Of a DNA stretch of 64,000 bases, positions 18,875 to 27,174 are shown in pieces. Both the position numbers and the translations under genes were made by a program. The number at the start of each line of letters is the position of its first letter. The stretch's first letter is position 1. The DNA is from Salinisphaera sp. T31B1 (GTDB lineage: Bacteria > Pseudomonadota > Gammaproteobacteria > Nevskiales > Salinisphaeraceae). The notes below the pieces were generated by a model, which worked only from the letters and a program-made list of their open reading frames with translations, had not been told where the DNA came from and did not search any database. The DNA is taken from contig NZ_APNH01000003.1 in NCBI RefSeq assembly GCF_040361275.1, positions 124,001 through 188,000 of the forward strand. The letters are read 5' to 3'.

Positions 18875-19963
18875 ATGCTGCTGCTGTTCTTCTATCTGTT
18901 TCTTGCCCTGGGCGTATCGTTCTTGTGTTCGATTCTCGAGGCGGTGCTGCTGTCGATCACCCCGTCGTATATCACGCTCGTCGAACAGAACCATCCGCGT
19001 GTGGGTGCACGGCTGAAGACGCTCAAGGACGACGTGGATCGACCGCTGTCGGCGTTGCTGAGCCTCAACACTATTGCCCACACCGTCGGCGCGGCGGGCG
19101 TGGGGGCACAGTCGCAGGTGCTGTTCGGCAGCGGCTATCTGGCGATTACCTCGGCACTGGTCACGCTCGGTATCCTGGTGGTCTCCGAAATCATCCCGAA
19201 AACGCTGGGGGCGACCTACTGGCGCGGGTTGGCACCGTTCGCGGCGGTGGTGTTGCGCTGGATGGTGATCGGGCTGTATCCGTTGGTGGTGCTGTCGATG
19301 GGCATCACCCGGCTGCTTACGCCGAGCGAGCGCGAACCGGCATTCTCGCGCGCTGAATTCGCGGCCATGGCCGATCAGGGGGAAGCCGAGGGCGTGTTCG
19401 CGGTCGAGGAGTCGCAGATCCTGCGCAATCTGCTGCATTTCGAATCGCTGCGGGTCAAGGATGTGCTTACCCCCAGGGTGGTGATGGTCGCCTTCCATGA
19501 ATCGGCCACCGTCACCGAGGTCTTCGATACCCTCGGACGCCGCCGGATCTCGCGTCTGCCGGTGTTTTCCGACGAGAACGAGGACATCACCGGCTTCGTG
19601 CTGTTGTCCGAGGTGCTCATCGAGATCGCACGCGATCGGCACGATACGCCGCTGTCGGCGATCAAGCACGATGTGCTGGTGGTGCCGGAGACGCTGTCGC
19701 TCTATGGGCTGTTCCGGAATCTGCTCGAACGCCAGCAGCAGCTGGCCGTAGTGGTCGACGAATACGGCGGCATCGTGGGCGTGGCAACCATGGAAGACAT
19801 CGTCGAGACCATGCTTGGCATGGAAATCATGGACGAAGGCGATGCCGTGGAGGACATGCGCGTCATGGCACGCCAACGCTGGCTCAAGCGCGCACGAAAA
19901 CTCGGGCTGGTCAGCGAAGACGACGAGCGTATCGAACGCGCGGCCGGCCGCGCGCCGGGTTAG
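18875..19963 (+). CDS. DUF21 (CNNM) + CBS-pair membrane protein, CorC/HlyC-like
   Basis: A 362-residue inner-membrane protein: a CNNM/DUF21 domain with about three to four membrane helices (roughly 1-170, including VSEIIPKTLGA, a conserved family segment) and a cytoplasmic CBS pair (roughly 200-325, with VLTPRVVMVAF and VVDEYGGIVGVATMEDIVE). Family members are linked to magnesium/cobalt homeostasis. The small CorC_HlyC C-terminal domain appears to be missing, as in the shorter subgroup. ATG 18875 begins directly at the first membrane helix; the upstream open frame is arginine-rich and unlikely to be translated. It is divergent from rhlE and convergent with the next LysR gene. Confidence 0.85.
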   Translation: MLLLFFYLFLALGVSFLCSILEAVLLSITPSYITLVEQNHPRVGARLKTLKDDVDRPLSALLSLNTIAHTVGAAGVGAQSQVLFGSGYLAITSALVTLGILVVSEIIPKTLGATYWRGLAPFAAVVLRWMVIGLYPLVVLSMGITRLLTPSEREPAFSRAEFAAMADQGEAEGVFAVEESQILRNLLHFESLRVKDVLTPRVVMVAFHESATVTEVFDTLGRRRISRLPVFSDENEDITGFVLLSEVLIEIARDRHDTPLSAIKHDVLVVPETLSLYGLFRNLLERQQQLAVVVDEYGGIVGVATMEDIVETMLGMEIMDEGDAVEDMRVMARQRWLKRARKLGLVSEDDERIERAAGRAPG

Positions 19964-19981
19964 CGCGGCCCGGTACGCATA

Positions 19982-20944
19982 TCACGACTGAGCGGAATCG
20001 TCGGGCGTCGCGTCGATCGGCCGTATCGAGGCCCGGTCCTCGGGGCTGCGTTGGCGGATATCGGCTACGGCTTCGCGCATGCAGTCGACGAATAGCCGGG
20101 CGGCCGGCGACAGCCCGTCGCGCTCGGTATGGACATAGCCGAACGAGACCCAGCGTTCGGGTGTCAGCGGCCGCATCACCGCGCCGGTCATGTCGATAGA
20201 CGGCGCGCATAGCCGGTCGAGCACGGCTACGCCGGCGCCATCGCGAGCCATCTGACAGGCCAGTAGCGACGAGCTGCTCTGTACTGCATGGCGTGCTTCC
20301 ACACCGCCGGCCTGCAGGAAGTTATCGATATGGTCGCGCCAGACCTGGCCGCGACCGAGCCCGAGCATGGGTTGGCTGGCCAGGTCTCCGGCGCTGATCT
20401 CGGCCCGGGCGGCCAGCGGATGATCGGCGGCCATGAGCGCTTCGGCACGGACCATCACCAGGGGCCGGGCGACGATCTCGAGTAACGAATGCGCCACGGG
20501 CAGCGAGATTACGCCCAGATCGTAGATGCCGACACCGAGCTGTTTTTCGAGCTGGGTACGCGAATAGACATCCACCTGAATCTCCATGTCGGGGTGGTGT
20601 CGGCGCATGCGCACCAGCGCGGGCGCAACCAGCCCCTGACCGATGCGCGCCGCCGTGATCACCCGGAACCGCTGGGCGCGCCGCGTGCGTATGTCGGCGG
20701 CGATCCGTGGTATTTCATCCAGACCGGAGACGATGTGCTCGGCTTCACGGAAGAAGCGTTCGCCTTCCTCGGTGAGCAGCAGGCGGCGCCGCGAACGATG
20801 AAACAGGGCAATACGAACTTCGGCCTCGAGCTGCGAGATCAGGCGGCTGGCGGCTGGCTGGCTGATATGCAGCGACTGCGCCGCCGCCGACAGCGACCCC
20901 TGGATGACGATCTGGCGAAACAGACGAAGGGCCTTGATATTCAT
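19982..20944 (-). CDS. LysR-family transcriptional regulator (cluster A)
   Basis: A 320-residue LysR-type regulator. The winged helix-turn-helix is at residues 1-60 (NIKALRLFRQIVIQGSLSAA, then QSLHISQPAASRLISQLE), followed by a periplasmic-binding-protein-like effector domain (about 90-295). It is transcribed away from the porin/ABC transporter cluster that starts 200 bases to its right, the classic divergent arrangement for a LysR activator of that cluster. Its effector is probably the imported compound or a metabolite of it, but that is inference. Confidence 0.9.
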   Translation of the reverse strand: MNIKALRLFRQIVIQGSLSAAAQSLHISQPAASRLISQLEAEVRIALFHRSRRRLLLTEEGERFFREAEHIVSGLDEIPRIAADIRTRRAQRFRVITAARIGQGLVAPALVRMRRHHPDMEIQVDVYSRTQLEKQLGVGIYDLGVISLPVAHSLLEIVARPLVMVRAEALMAADHPLAARAEISAGDLASQPMLGLGRGQVWRDHIDNFLQAGGVEARHAVQSSSSLLACQMARDGAGVAVLDRLCAPSIDMTGAVMRPLTPERWVSFGYVHTERDGLSPAARLFVDCMREAVADIRQRSPEDRASIRPIDATPDDSAQS

Positions 20945-21007
20945 CGTTCATACCTCCGGCAACCCGCGGCGCTCACGCAAAAAAACAACGAATGATCCGA
21001 TAATCGC

Positions 21008-21017
21008 ATCAATTGAT
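21008..21017. promoter_or_regulatory. Candidate LysR operator (dyad ATCAATTGAT)
   Basis: In the 200-base divergent gap between the LysR gene and the hydrolase gene, a locally AT-rich stretch (about 20980-21055) contains the perfect palindrome ATCAATTGAT flanked by further partial symmetry (AATCGC on the left, CGACTATT on the right). LysR-type activators bind T-N11-A dyads in just this position. No good -35/-10 pair was identified. Confidence 0.35.
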
Positions 21018-21144
21018 CGACTATTTCTATTTCTGAAATGAAAAGGGCTTTGCTAGCGTCCGAACATCGCGACGGCCCGGGCAGTCGCCGAGGGAATAAC
21101 AAGCCGTCCTGCCGCGGCGGTGCGAACGACAAAGGGGAGAACGC

Positions 21145-22074
21145 ATGAAACGTGTCTTGTATGCACTGCTGCTGTGCCTGACCGCGCCCTGGGCGCTGGC
21201 CGCCTCGGCCGGGGGGCTGGCCACGGGGGCCGGCCAGTACCAGTACCAGGATCCGGCCACTCAACGGCCGGTAACGGTCTACTACTACAAGCCGGCAGGC
21301 TATCGTCCCGACACGCCGGTGGTATTCGTGATGCACGGCTTGCGCCGCAATGCCGCCGAATATCGTGACAGCTGGGCCGGCTATGCCGAGCAGAACGGTC
21401 TGATGGTGTTGGTGCCCTTGTTCACCCGTGACCCCTATCGGGGCGCCGCCGGCTACAACCTCGGCAACGTCTTCCACCCGACCAACAGTCTGGAGGCCCG
21501 TGGCCGAGCCAAGCCCGAACGGCTCAATCCGCGGCCGCTGTGGGCGTTCACGCTCGTCGAGCGCCTGTTCACCGATTTCAAGGCCCAGCGCGAGGTCAAC
21601 GACAACCCGCGCTATTACCTGTATGGCCACGGGGCCGGCGCCCAGTTCGCGCATCGCTTCGCGCTGTTCATGCCGAACGCACACGCCGAGCAGATCATCG
21701 TGGCCAATTCCGGCTGGTACACCATGCCGGATGCCTCGATCGAATGGCCATACGGCATCGGCGGTGTGCCGTTCATCGACCAGGCCATGCTTAAGTCCTT
21801 CTACGGCCAGCATGTGCTGTTGCTGTCGGGCGGCGCGGATACGGCGACCTCGAATACCGTGATGCGCCAGAACCGCTTCACCAACGCGCAGGGCCCGCAC
21901 CGCCTGGCTCGGGCCAAGAACTATTACGCGTTTGCCCGGGATCGGGCCGCCGCCTTGAATACACCGTTCAACTGGCAGCAGTGGACCGTGCCGGGCGTGG
22001 GCCACAGCGACAGCCAGATGGCCCCGTTCGCTGCCCGCTATATCGCCACCATGGCGAACATGAGCGCCAACTAG
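21145..22074 (+). CDS. Exported alpha/beta-hydrolase homologue lacking the nucleophile serine
   Basis: A 309-residue exported protein with an N-terminal signal (MKRVLYALLLCLTAPWALAA), similar to PHB-depolymerase-like esterases. The oxyanion region VVFVMHGLRRNA and the late GVGHSDSQMAPF segment with the general-base histidine are present, and GGADT may hold the acid residue. The nucleophile elbow, normally GHSAG, reads GHGAG (codons GGC CAC GGG GCC GGC at about 21625-21639). GGG is two substitutions from any serine codon, so a single read error cannot explain it. The protein may be a binding-only pseudoenzyme or use another residue. It is the first gene of cluster A, with the porin and ABC importer downstream on the same strand. 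Confidence 0.8.
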   Translation: MKRVLYALLLCLTAPWALAASAGGLATGAGQYQYQDPATQRPVTVYYYKPAGYRPDTPVVFVMHGLRRNAAEYRDSWAGYAEQNGLMVLVPLFTRDPYRGAAGYNLGNVFHPTNSLEARGRAKPERLNPRPLWAFTLVERLFTDFKAQREVNDNPRYYLYGHGAGAQFAHRFALFMPNAHAEQIIVANSGWYTMPDASIEWPYGIGGVPFIDQAMLKSFYGQHVLLLSGGADTATSNTVMRQNRFTNAQGPHRLARAKNYYAFARDRAAALNTPFNWQQWTVPGVGHSDSQMAPFAARYIATMANMSAN

Positions 22075-22155
22075 CCGAGCCGTTCGTCGCGTCGGCCCGC
22101 GCCGGCGTGCCGGGTCACCGAAATACAATAGCGCCCACAGGGGCAAGGGGAGAGC

Positions 22156-23715
22156 ATGTCCGAACTTCACCCGATTCGTACACGACGGGCCTGGCCGCTG
22201 GCCGCCGCTGCCGTACTCACGCTGGCGCCTGGCGTCTGGGCCGGTGCCCACGCCGCCACCAACGACGAACTGGCCGAACTGGTTCGCCAGCAGTCGGCCA
22301 TGCTCAAGCAGCAGGCCGCCCAGATCGAGAATCTCCAGCAGCGACTGGACAACGTCGAGCACAGCCAGGATATCGTCGAGCACACGAGCCCGGCACCGGC
22401 TGTTGCCGAATCCACGCCGGGCGAGCGCATGCCCCGCACCGCCGCTGCCGATACACCGGCCACCGGCCAGGACGAAGACGAATCGCTGCGCGCATTGCGT
22501 AGCCGCGTCGCGTTGCTGGAGGCCGGCAATGCCAGCCAGTCGGGTATCGACTGGTCCGAAGGCGCGCCGGAATTCATCAGCCCGGACGGCGAGCGCAGCT
22601 TCCGTCTCGGCGGCCGGCTCATGTTCGATGCCTCGACCACCCATGGGTCGCGGTTCGACGACGTCGACGCCGATCGCAACATCAGCGGCACGGAGGCGCG
22701 TCGACTGCGTATCGATGCGTCGGGCCGGCTGGCGCGGTGGCTCGGCTACAAGCTCGAGTACGACCTGGCCAACAACAGTGCCAGCGTGCGCGATGCCTTC
22801 CTGTCGACCGGTTTCTCGCTGGGCAGCAACGACGTGAAGCTGTATCTGGGCAACAAGTACGACGACCGCACCCTGGACGGCGCAACCTCATCCAACAAGA
22901 CCTGGTTCATGGAGCGCAGTCTGGTCAACGAAGCCGTGGCGCCGGATCGCGGCAGCTACGGGCTGGGCGTCAAGGGCAAGATCTACGACGGCGGCCGCAA
23001 CTGGCACGGATCGTTCGCGATCACCAGCGGTGAGATCGGCCGCGACAACGATACCTCGGACAACGTCACCTATATGTCGCGTGTGCACTGGAACCCGTGG
23101 CGTTCCGGAGAGAACATGGTGCACTTGGGAACCTGGGGTTTCTACGAAGACTTCGATCAGACCGACGGCACCGTCTACAAGCGGACCCGGATCGCCGATC
23201 ACTTCAACGACAACGTGCGCGTGCGCAGCCGTGCGATCCGCGATCCGGACAACAGCACGGCCTACGGTTTCGAGCTGGCCACGTCGCTGGGCTCGTTCGC
23301 GGCCGCGGCCGAATACGGAGAGCGAACCGTCGATCAGCGCGAGGACCGGGGCGACGAATCGCTGCGCTACGACGCCTACAGCCTTCAGGCCGGCTATTTC
23401 CTGACCGGCGAGCATCACGGCTATTCCCACAAGTCGGGTGTCTGGAAGTTTCCCGAGGTCAAGCGGCCGGTATCGGCCGGTGGTATCGGCGCGTTCGAGG
23501 TCGCGGCCCGGTATCAGGCGCTGGATTATTACGATGCGCCGGACTACCCGGGCGGCAACGGCCGCTCGCGCACGCTCGGGCTGAACTGGTATCCCAACGG
23601 TTGGTCGCGGCTGATGCTCAACTACACGCTGTGGGATACGAACAATCGCAGCGGCGATTTCCAGGGGCCGGATGACGGCAACACGCTGTCGGCCCGGGCA
23701 CAGGTCATCTTCTGA
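22156..23715 (+). CDS. Outer-membrane porin, OprO/OprP-like (cluster A)
   Basis: A 519-residue outer-membrane protein. A signal region (AAAAVLTLAPGVWAGAHA) is followed by a short coiled coil (about 38-70, QQSAMLKQQAAQIENLQQRL), a disordered linker, and a beta-barrel of alternating aromatic strands ending in the terminal Phe typical of barrel assembly (AQVIF). Motifs such as YLGNKYDDRTLDGATS and GYGFELA-like strands are also found in the porin at 53139-54638, which is a clear paralogue. It probably supplies the outer-membrane pore for the substrate of the ABC importer that starts one base overlapping its stop codon (TGATG). A GGGGAG ribosome site precedes ATG 22156. Confidence 0.88.
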   Translation: MSELHPIRTRRAWPLAAAAVLTLAPGVWAGAHAATNDELAELVRQQSAMLKQQAAQIENLQQRLDNVEHSQDIVEHTSPAPAVAESTPGERMPRTAAADTPATGQDEDESLRALRSRVALLEAGNASQSGIDWSEGAPEFISPDGERSFRLGGRLMFDASTTHGSRFDDVDADRNISGTEARRLRIDASGRLARWLGYKLEYDLANNSASVRDAFLSTGFSLGSNDVKLYLGNKYDDRTLDGATSSNKTWFMERSLVNEAVAPDRGSYGLGVKGKIYDGGRNWHGSFAITSGEIGRDNDTSDNVTYMSRVHWNPWRSGENMVHLGTWGFYEDFDQTDGTVYKRTRIADHFNDNVRVRSRAIRDPDNSTAYGFELATSLGSFAAAAEYGERTVDQREDRGDESLRYDAYSLQAGYFLTGEHHGYSHKSGVWKFPEVKRPVSAGGIGAFEVAARYQALDYYDAPDYPGGNGRSRTLGLNWYPNGWSRLMLNYTLWDTNNRSGDFQGPDDGNTLSARAQVIF

Positions 23716-25319
23716 TGGCTCTCGCGCCCGCCAGGCGCAGCGACGGGGTGCCGGCATGGGCCGGTATCCTGCTCGCCGGCGTGATTGCGGTGGCCGGCCT
23801 GACCGGCTGTACCGACGAAACCGCCGGCGACGACGTGCTCGACGTCGCCTTCCAGGAGCAGATCAGCAATCTGGATCGCACGTTCACCACCAAGCGCGAA
23901 TACATCATCCTGTCGCAGCTGATCGACGATTTTCTGTTCGCGGTCGACCCGGATACCCTCGACTACGAGCCGCTGCTGGCCGAGTCCTACGATTTCATCG
24001 ACGACACCACCCTGGACGTCACCCTGCGTCCGGGCGTGCACTTTCACGACGGCTCGGTGCTGTCCGCCGACGATGTGGTCTATACCTATCGCTTCGTCAT
24101 CGATCCGGCCAACGGCGCAAGGGCCCAGCAGCATATCGCCAAGTGGCTGGATTCGGTGGAGAAGACCGGTCCGCGCTCGGTCCGCTTCCATCTGAAATAC
24201 GCTTATCCGCTGACCCTGCGCGATATGGCCGTGACCGTGCCGATCCGCAAGGCGGGCAGCTATGAACGCGATGGCGTGCTGGACAAGTCGACGCTCGTCA
24301 CCCGCGAGAACGGTCTGGGGCCGTACAAGGTGGTGCAGTTCGATCCCGGCCGGGAAGTGCGGCTGAAGCGCTTCGACGACTACTACGACGGCTCGCCCAA
24401 GGGCCGGCCGGCCATCGAGACCATTCGGATCCATACCGTATCCGACTGGGGCTCTCAGCAGGCCGGTTTGCTCAGCGGGGAGCTGGACTGGCTCTACAAC
24501 GTGCCCGGCGATATCGCCGAGAACCTTGCGGCGTCGGGGTTCGCCAAGCGCGAGGTCGGCACGTCCATGCGGATCGGTTTCGTCGTGCTCGATGCCAAGG
24601 GGATCACCGGTGCCGACAATCCGCTGACCAAGCTCAAGGTCCGGCGCGGAATCAATCATGCGATCAACCGGACCTCGATCGTGGACAACATCGTCCGCGG
24701 CGGAGCGCAGGTCGTGGATGCGTCTTGTCACCCGGTGCAATTCGGCTGCGATACCGATGTGCGCCACTACGATTTCGACCCGGATCGGGCACGCGAACTG
24801 TTTGCCGAGGCCGGCTACCCGAACGGGTTTCCCATGCAGCTATGGGCCTATCGCAACCCCTACGTGGCAGAAGCCATGGCCCAGGACCTGCGCAACGTCG
24901 GCGTCGATGTGGATCTGCGCTATGTCAAGCTGCCGGTACTCAACAAGGCGCGATCCGGCGGACGGATCCAGTCGTATTTCGGCACTTGGGGGGCCGGCGG
25001 TACGCCCGATGTCGATGCCACCCTCAGCGTGCTGTGGAATGCCGATACCGACCGCAATTTCAGCGGCGATGCCGAGGTATCCGCGAAAGTCGCCGAGGCG
25101 TCCCAGACCCGCGACAAGGCTCTGCGAAAGAGACTCTACAGCCAGGTGCTCAAGCGCATCGCCGACCAGGCCTACTACGTGCCGCTATACGCCTTCCCAC
25201 AGAACTATGTGCTCTCCAAGCGGCTCGTCTTCCCGGCACCCAAGGACGGCATGCCGCGGTTGTACCGGGCGCACTGGGCGCAGTCGTCGGAGCCGGCCGA
25301 CGGCGCCGTCACGGAGTAG
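23715..25319 (+). CDS. Peptide-type ABC substrate-binding lipoprotein (cluster A)
   Basis: A 534-residue SBP_bac_5 (DppA/OppA/NikA-type) binding protein. A hydrophobic signal ends in the lipobox LTGC (Cys about residue 35), so the mature protein is membrane-anchored in the periplasm. Family features include LTLR-type strand TLRPGVHFHDGSVLSADDVVYTY and the later INHAINRTSIVDNI segment. ATG 23715 overlaps the porin stop codon by one base. With the two permeases and the fused ATPase that follow, it forms a complete importer. Family members take peptides, nickel chelates, opines or other organic solutes; the ligand is not inferable. Confidence 0.92.
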   Translation: MALAPARRSDGVPAWAGILLAGVIAVAGLTGCTDETAGDDVLDVAFQEQISNLDRTFTTKREYIILSQLIDDFLFAVDPDTLDYEPLLAESYDFIDDTTLDVTLRPGVHFHDGSVLSADDVVYTYRFVIDPANGARAQQHIAKWLDSVEKTGPRSVRFHLKYAYPLTLRDMAVTVPIRKAGSYERDGVLDKSTLVTRENGLGPYKVVQFDPGREVRLKRFDDYYDGSPKGRPAIETIRIHTVSDWGSQQAGLLSGELDWLYNVPGDIAENLAASGFAKREVGTSMRIGFVVLDAKGITGADNPLTKLKVRRGINHAINRTSIVDNIVRGGAQVVDASCHPVQFGCDTDVRHYDFDPDRARELFAEAGYPNGFPMQLWAYRNPYVAEAMAQDLRNVGVDVDLRYVKLPVLNKARSGGRIQSYFGTWGAGGTPDVDATLSVLWNADTDRNFSGDAEVSAKVAEASQTRDKALRKRLYSQVLKRIADQAYYVPLYAFPQNYVLSKRLVFPAPKDGMPRLYRAHWAQSSEPADGAVTE

Positions 25320-25322
25320 ACC

Positions 25323-26240
25323 ATGCTGCGCTATGCGATGAAACGTTTCGTACTGGCGATTGCGGTGGCGTTCACCGTGTCGGTCGGCGCGTTCCTGGCC
25401 CTGCACCTGGCCACCGATCCAGCCCGTGCGATCGCCGGCGAGGACGCCGAGCCCCAGGTGGTCGAACAGATCCGGCTCGAGTATGGCCTGGACCGACCGC
25501 TACTGACCCAGTACGGCGACTGGATAACCGGGCTGGCCCAGGGCGATCTCGGCGAAAGCTACTACTGGCACCAGTCGGTGGCCCATCTGATCGTCGAAGC
25601 GGCGCCGACCACGCTGCGCCTGGCGGGCTTTGCGCTGTTGATCACGATCGTCGTCGCGATTCCGCTGGGGGCGCTGGCTGCGATCAATGCCAATACCTGG
25701 ATCGACCGAACCGCGCTGTCGGTCGCGGTCTCGGCCCAGGCCATTCCCAGCTTCTGGCTCGGCCTGGTGATGATCGTGCTGTTCGCCGTCGAACTGCGCT
25801 GGTTCCCGGTCTCGGGCGGCGGCAGCTGGGCACACTTCGTGTTGCCGGCGTTCGTGCTGGGCATGCGCTCGGTCCCTGCGGTCATGCGTCTGACGCGTGC
25901 CGGACTGATCGAAGTCTATGAATCGGACTATATCCGCACCGCCCGTGCCAAGGGCTTCCGGGGCCGCAAGCTGCTCACGGCCCAGGCGCTGCGCAACGCG
26001 TTGCTGCCGGTGGTGAGCGTGCTGGCTGTCCAGCTCGGCCACAAACTCGGCGGCTCGATCATCATCGAATCGGTGTTCGCCATGCGCGGGCTCGGCCGGC
26101 TTGCGCTGGACTCGATCCTGGGCGGGGATATTCCCACCGTGCAGATGCTCGTTTTCCTGTTCGCGCTGACCTTCGTGTTTCTGACGTTCCTGTCGGACCT
26201 GATCAACGCGTGGATCGATCCGCGCCTGCGGCTGAGGTAG
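25323..26240 (+). CDS. Peptide-type ABC permease, DppB-like (cluster A)
   Basis: A 305-residue inner-membrane permease with about six hydrophobic helices. The N-terminal helix (RFVLAIAVAFTVSVGAFLALHL), the extended periplasmic segment ending near GDLGESYYW, and the BPD_transp_1 domain with the EAA-like cytoplasmic loop (YIRTARAKGFRGRKLLTAQALRNALLP) match DppB/OppB proteins. It starts three bases after the binding-protein stop and is followed four bases later by its partner permease, so the operon is tightly packed. Confidence 0.93.
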   Translation: MLRYAMKRFVLAIAVAFTVSVGAFLALHLATDPARAIAGEDAEPQVVEQIRLEYGLDRPLLTQYGDWITGLAQGDLGESYYWHQSVAHLIVEAAPTTLRLAGFALLITIVVAIPLGALAAINANTWIDRTALSVAVSAQAIPSFWLGLVMIVLFAVELRWFPVSGGGSWAHFVLPAFVLGMRSVPAVMRLTRAGLIEVYESDYIRTARAKGFRGRKLLTAQALRNALLPVVSVLAVQLGHKLGGSIIIESVFAMRGLGRLALDSILGGDIPTVQMLVFLFALTFVFLTFLSDLINAWIDPRLRLR

Positions 26241-26244
26241 GCCC

Positions 26245-27174
26245 ATGAGTACGACACCCGAGGCATTGACCGAACGCCAGTCCACGCACGACGTCTCCGC
26301 CGACGAGGCGCTGGCGCCGCTGACCCCGCGCCAGCTGCTACGCCGGCGGGCCCTGTCGCACTGGGGATTGATGATCGGGGCCGGCCTGATTTTGTGTCTG
26401 GTGCTGGCGGCGGTCTTCGGCCCCATGCTCGTGCCCCACGACGCGTATGCCCAGGATCTGGCCGGGCGGCTGGCGCCGCCGGTATGGGCCGGTGGCAGCT
26501 GGACGCATCCGTTGGGCACCGATCATGTCGGCCGCGACTATCTGGCCCGGCTGCTGGTCGGTGCGCGTATCTCGCTTACGGTGGGCTTCTTCGCGGCCAT
26601 CGTCGGCAGCGTCATCGGCGTCGGGCTGGGCATCTGTGCCGGCTATTTCGGCGGCCGGGTCGATCAGGTGGTGTCCTATCTGCTGACCTGTCAGCTGGCT
26701 CTGCCACAGATCCTGCTGGCCATGGCGCTGGTGTTCCTGATCGGCCCATCGATGATCGTGGTCATCGGCGTGATCGGGGTTCTGCACTGGAGCTACTACC
26801 TGGTCGTGTCGCGTTCGGCGGCCATGCGTATCCGTGAACTGGATTACGTGGCCTCGGCACGGGCGATCGGCAGCTCCACCTCTTCGATCCTGTGGCACGA
26901 AGTACTGCCGAACCTTCGCAGCCAGGTGATCGTGATCTTCACCATCGAGATGGGCACGGCGATTCTGTCCGAGGCGGCCCTGTCGTTTCTCGGGGTGGGC
27001 ATCCAGTCGCCCACGCCGTCCTGGGGGCTGATGATCGCTGAAGGCCGTCAGTCCATGTTCTTCGATCCGTGGCTGACCATCCTGCCGGGGATCGGTCTGT
27101 TCGTGCTGGTCATGGGTGTGAACCTGTTCGGCGACGGATTGCGCGACGTCCTGTCGCCGGAGGGCAAGAACTAG
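26245..27174 (+). CDS. Peptide-type ABC permease, DppC-like (cluster A)
   Basis: A 309-residue inner-membrane permease of the DppC/OppC type: a cytoplasmic N-terminal segment of about 45 residues, a first membrane helix (LMIGAGLILCLVLAAVFGPML), the HPLGTDHVGRDYLARLL motif that marks this subunit, then the BPD_transp_1 helices with the EAA loop (ARAIGSSTSSILWHEVLPNL). It ends immediately before the ATG of the ATPase gene, with no spacer. It forms the channel heterodimer with the DppB-like subunit. Confidence 0.93.
   Translation: MSTTPEALTERQSTHDVSADEALAPLTPRQLLRRRALSHWGLMIGAGLILCLVLAAVFGPMLVPHDAYAQDLAGRLAPPVWAGGSWTHPLGTDHVGRDYLARLLVGARISLTVGFFAAIVGSVIGVGLGICAGYFGGRVDQVVSYLLTCQLALPQILLAMALVFLIGPSMIVVIGVIGVLHWSYYLVVSRSAAMRIRELDYVASARAIGSSTSSILWHEVLPNLRSQVIVIFTIEMGTAILSEAALSFLGVGIQSPTPSWGLMIAEGRQSMFFDPWLTILPGIGLFVLVMGVNLFGDGLRDVLSPEGKN

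Noticed and set aside
21625-21639. Sequencing error as the explanation for the missing hydrolase serine
   Set aside because: Codon GGG needs two changes from any serine codon and the frame is intact on both sides, so a single miscall does not explain it.
22124-22129. TACAAT as a promoter -10 for the first porin
   Set aside because: No -35 hexamer at 16-18 bases upstream and the gene is within a tightly linked operon.
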